From assembly GCA_002729755.1 (NCBI GenBank), contig PBYT01000019.1, positions 107,446 through 122,491 of the forward strand: a stretch of 15,046 nucleotides of DNA. Reading direction: 5' to 3'. How positions within the stretch are numbered: the first letter of the stretch is position 1; the number at the start of each line of letters is the position of its first letter. Positions 14,846 through 15,046 of this stretch are shown here, one piece after another. The notes below the pieces were generated by a model. The model saw only the letters and a list, made by a program, of their open reading frames with translations, was not told the DNA's origin and made no database searches. The DNA is from Flavobacteriaceae bacterium (GTDB taxonomy: Bacteria; Bacteroidota; Bacteroidia; Flavobacteriales; Flavobacteriaceae). The position numbers and the translations under genes are program-made.

Positions 14846-15046
14846 TTATTCTTTTAATTTTTTAATTACCTCATTATAATCCTCAGAGTTGAAAATATAA
14901 CTTCCTGCAACTAATACATCTGCACCAAGAGACCTTAGCTTCATATAATTATTAGCATTTACTCCTCCATCTACTTCAATTAATGTTTTTGCATTATTCG
15001 ATTCAATCAAATTTTTTAATTCTATTAGTCTATCCAATGTTTTATC
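14846..15046 (-). CDS. rpe: Ribulose-phosphate 3-epimerase, C-terminal part (5' end outside window)
   Basis: The last 66 residues of a TIM-barrel epimerase interconverting ribulose 5-phosphate and xylulose 5-phosphate in the pentose phosphate pathway. The frame is open to the window edge on the minus strand. It contains TLIEVDGGVN, the penultimate barrel strand with the conserved Asp-Gly-Gly, then LGADVLVAGSYIF, the phosphate-binding last strand with Ala-Gly-Ser, and a final helix. A TTG near the window edge is only an internal leucine codon; the true start lies beyond 15046. These motifs match the family well, though other barrel enzymes of the same superfamily (allulose-6-phosphate epimerase type) share them. 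Confidence 0.85.
   Translation of the reverse strand, partial: DKTLDRLIELKNLIESNNAKTLIEVDGGVNANNYMKLRSLGADVLVAGSYIFNSEDYNEVIKKLKE

Noticed and set aside
15035..15037. TTG as the start codon of a 63-residue protein at the right edge
   Set aside because: The frame continues upstream to the window edge, and the sequence is the C-terminus of ribulose-phosphate 3-epimerase, so this is an internal leucine.

Overview
The window looks like the genome of a very AT-rich member of the Bacteroidota, most likely a flavobacterium-like (Flavobacteriia) lineage and perhaps a marine or streamlined one. Three things point this way. The cell-wall/division genes have the order murE-mraY-murD-ftsW-murG-murC-ftsQ-ftsA-ftsZ-gatB/yqeY, without ddl, murB or lpxC inside the run. 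FtsZ is 589 residues long, with an acidic linker and a C-terminal HDNVD-type tail. Start codons mostly lack clear Shine-Dalgarno sequences. The placement is inferred from gene order and protein features, not from a database search. The standard genetic code is used (TAA, TAG and TGA all act as stops).

Region 1 (1-10706, + strand) is the 3' part of a dcw cluster. It starts inside murE and runs without any gap over 20 bp to a GatB/YqeY-family gene. Many genes overlap: ATGA overlaps at mraY/murD and ftsW/murG, 8 bp at murG/murC and 17 bp at murC/ftsQ. I see no internal terminator or promoter, so it is probably one long transcript. The products make and ligate the meso-diaminopimelate peptidoglycan precursor (MurE, MurD, MurC), build lipid I and lipid II (MraY, MurG), polymerise glycan at the septum (FtsW), and assemble the divisome (FtsQ, FtsA, FtsZ).

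Region 2 (10707-12150, + strand) holds one gene, a Tat-exported Gfo/Idh/MocA-type oxidoreductase. It lies behind a 52-bp gap containing a perfect 9-bp inverted repeat. Its base composition and arginine codon use differ from every neighbour, so it is the best candidate here for an acquired gene.

Region 3 (12151-15046, - strand) reads right to left. It contains the 3' end of ribulose-phosphate 3-epimerase, an NTF2-like lipoprotein, a hairpin terminator flanked by A and T runs, an SGNH/GDSL-hydrolase lipoprotein, and kynureninase. The SGNH gene is split by a one-base frameshift in a run of six A. If repaired, it runs on with its catalytic Asp-His intact and overlaps the kynureninase start by 13 bp. 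The dcw/oxidoreductase side and this side converge at 12151-12206.

I found no CRISPR array, tRNA, rRNA, insertion sequence, phage gene or defence system. Most of the window is conserved housekeeping sequence. The points that deserve a second look are the split SGNH gene, the compositionally odd oxidoreductase, the FtsZ tail and linker, and the FtsW motif substitution.
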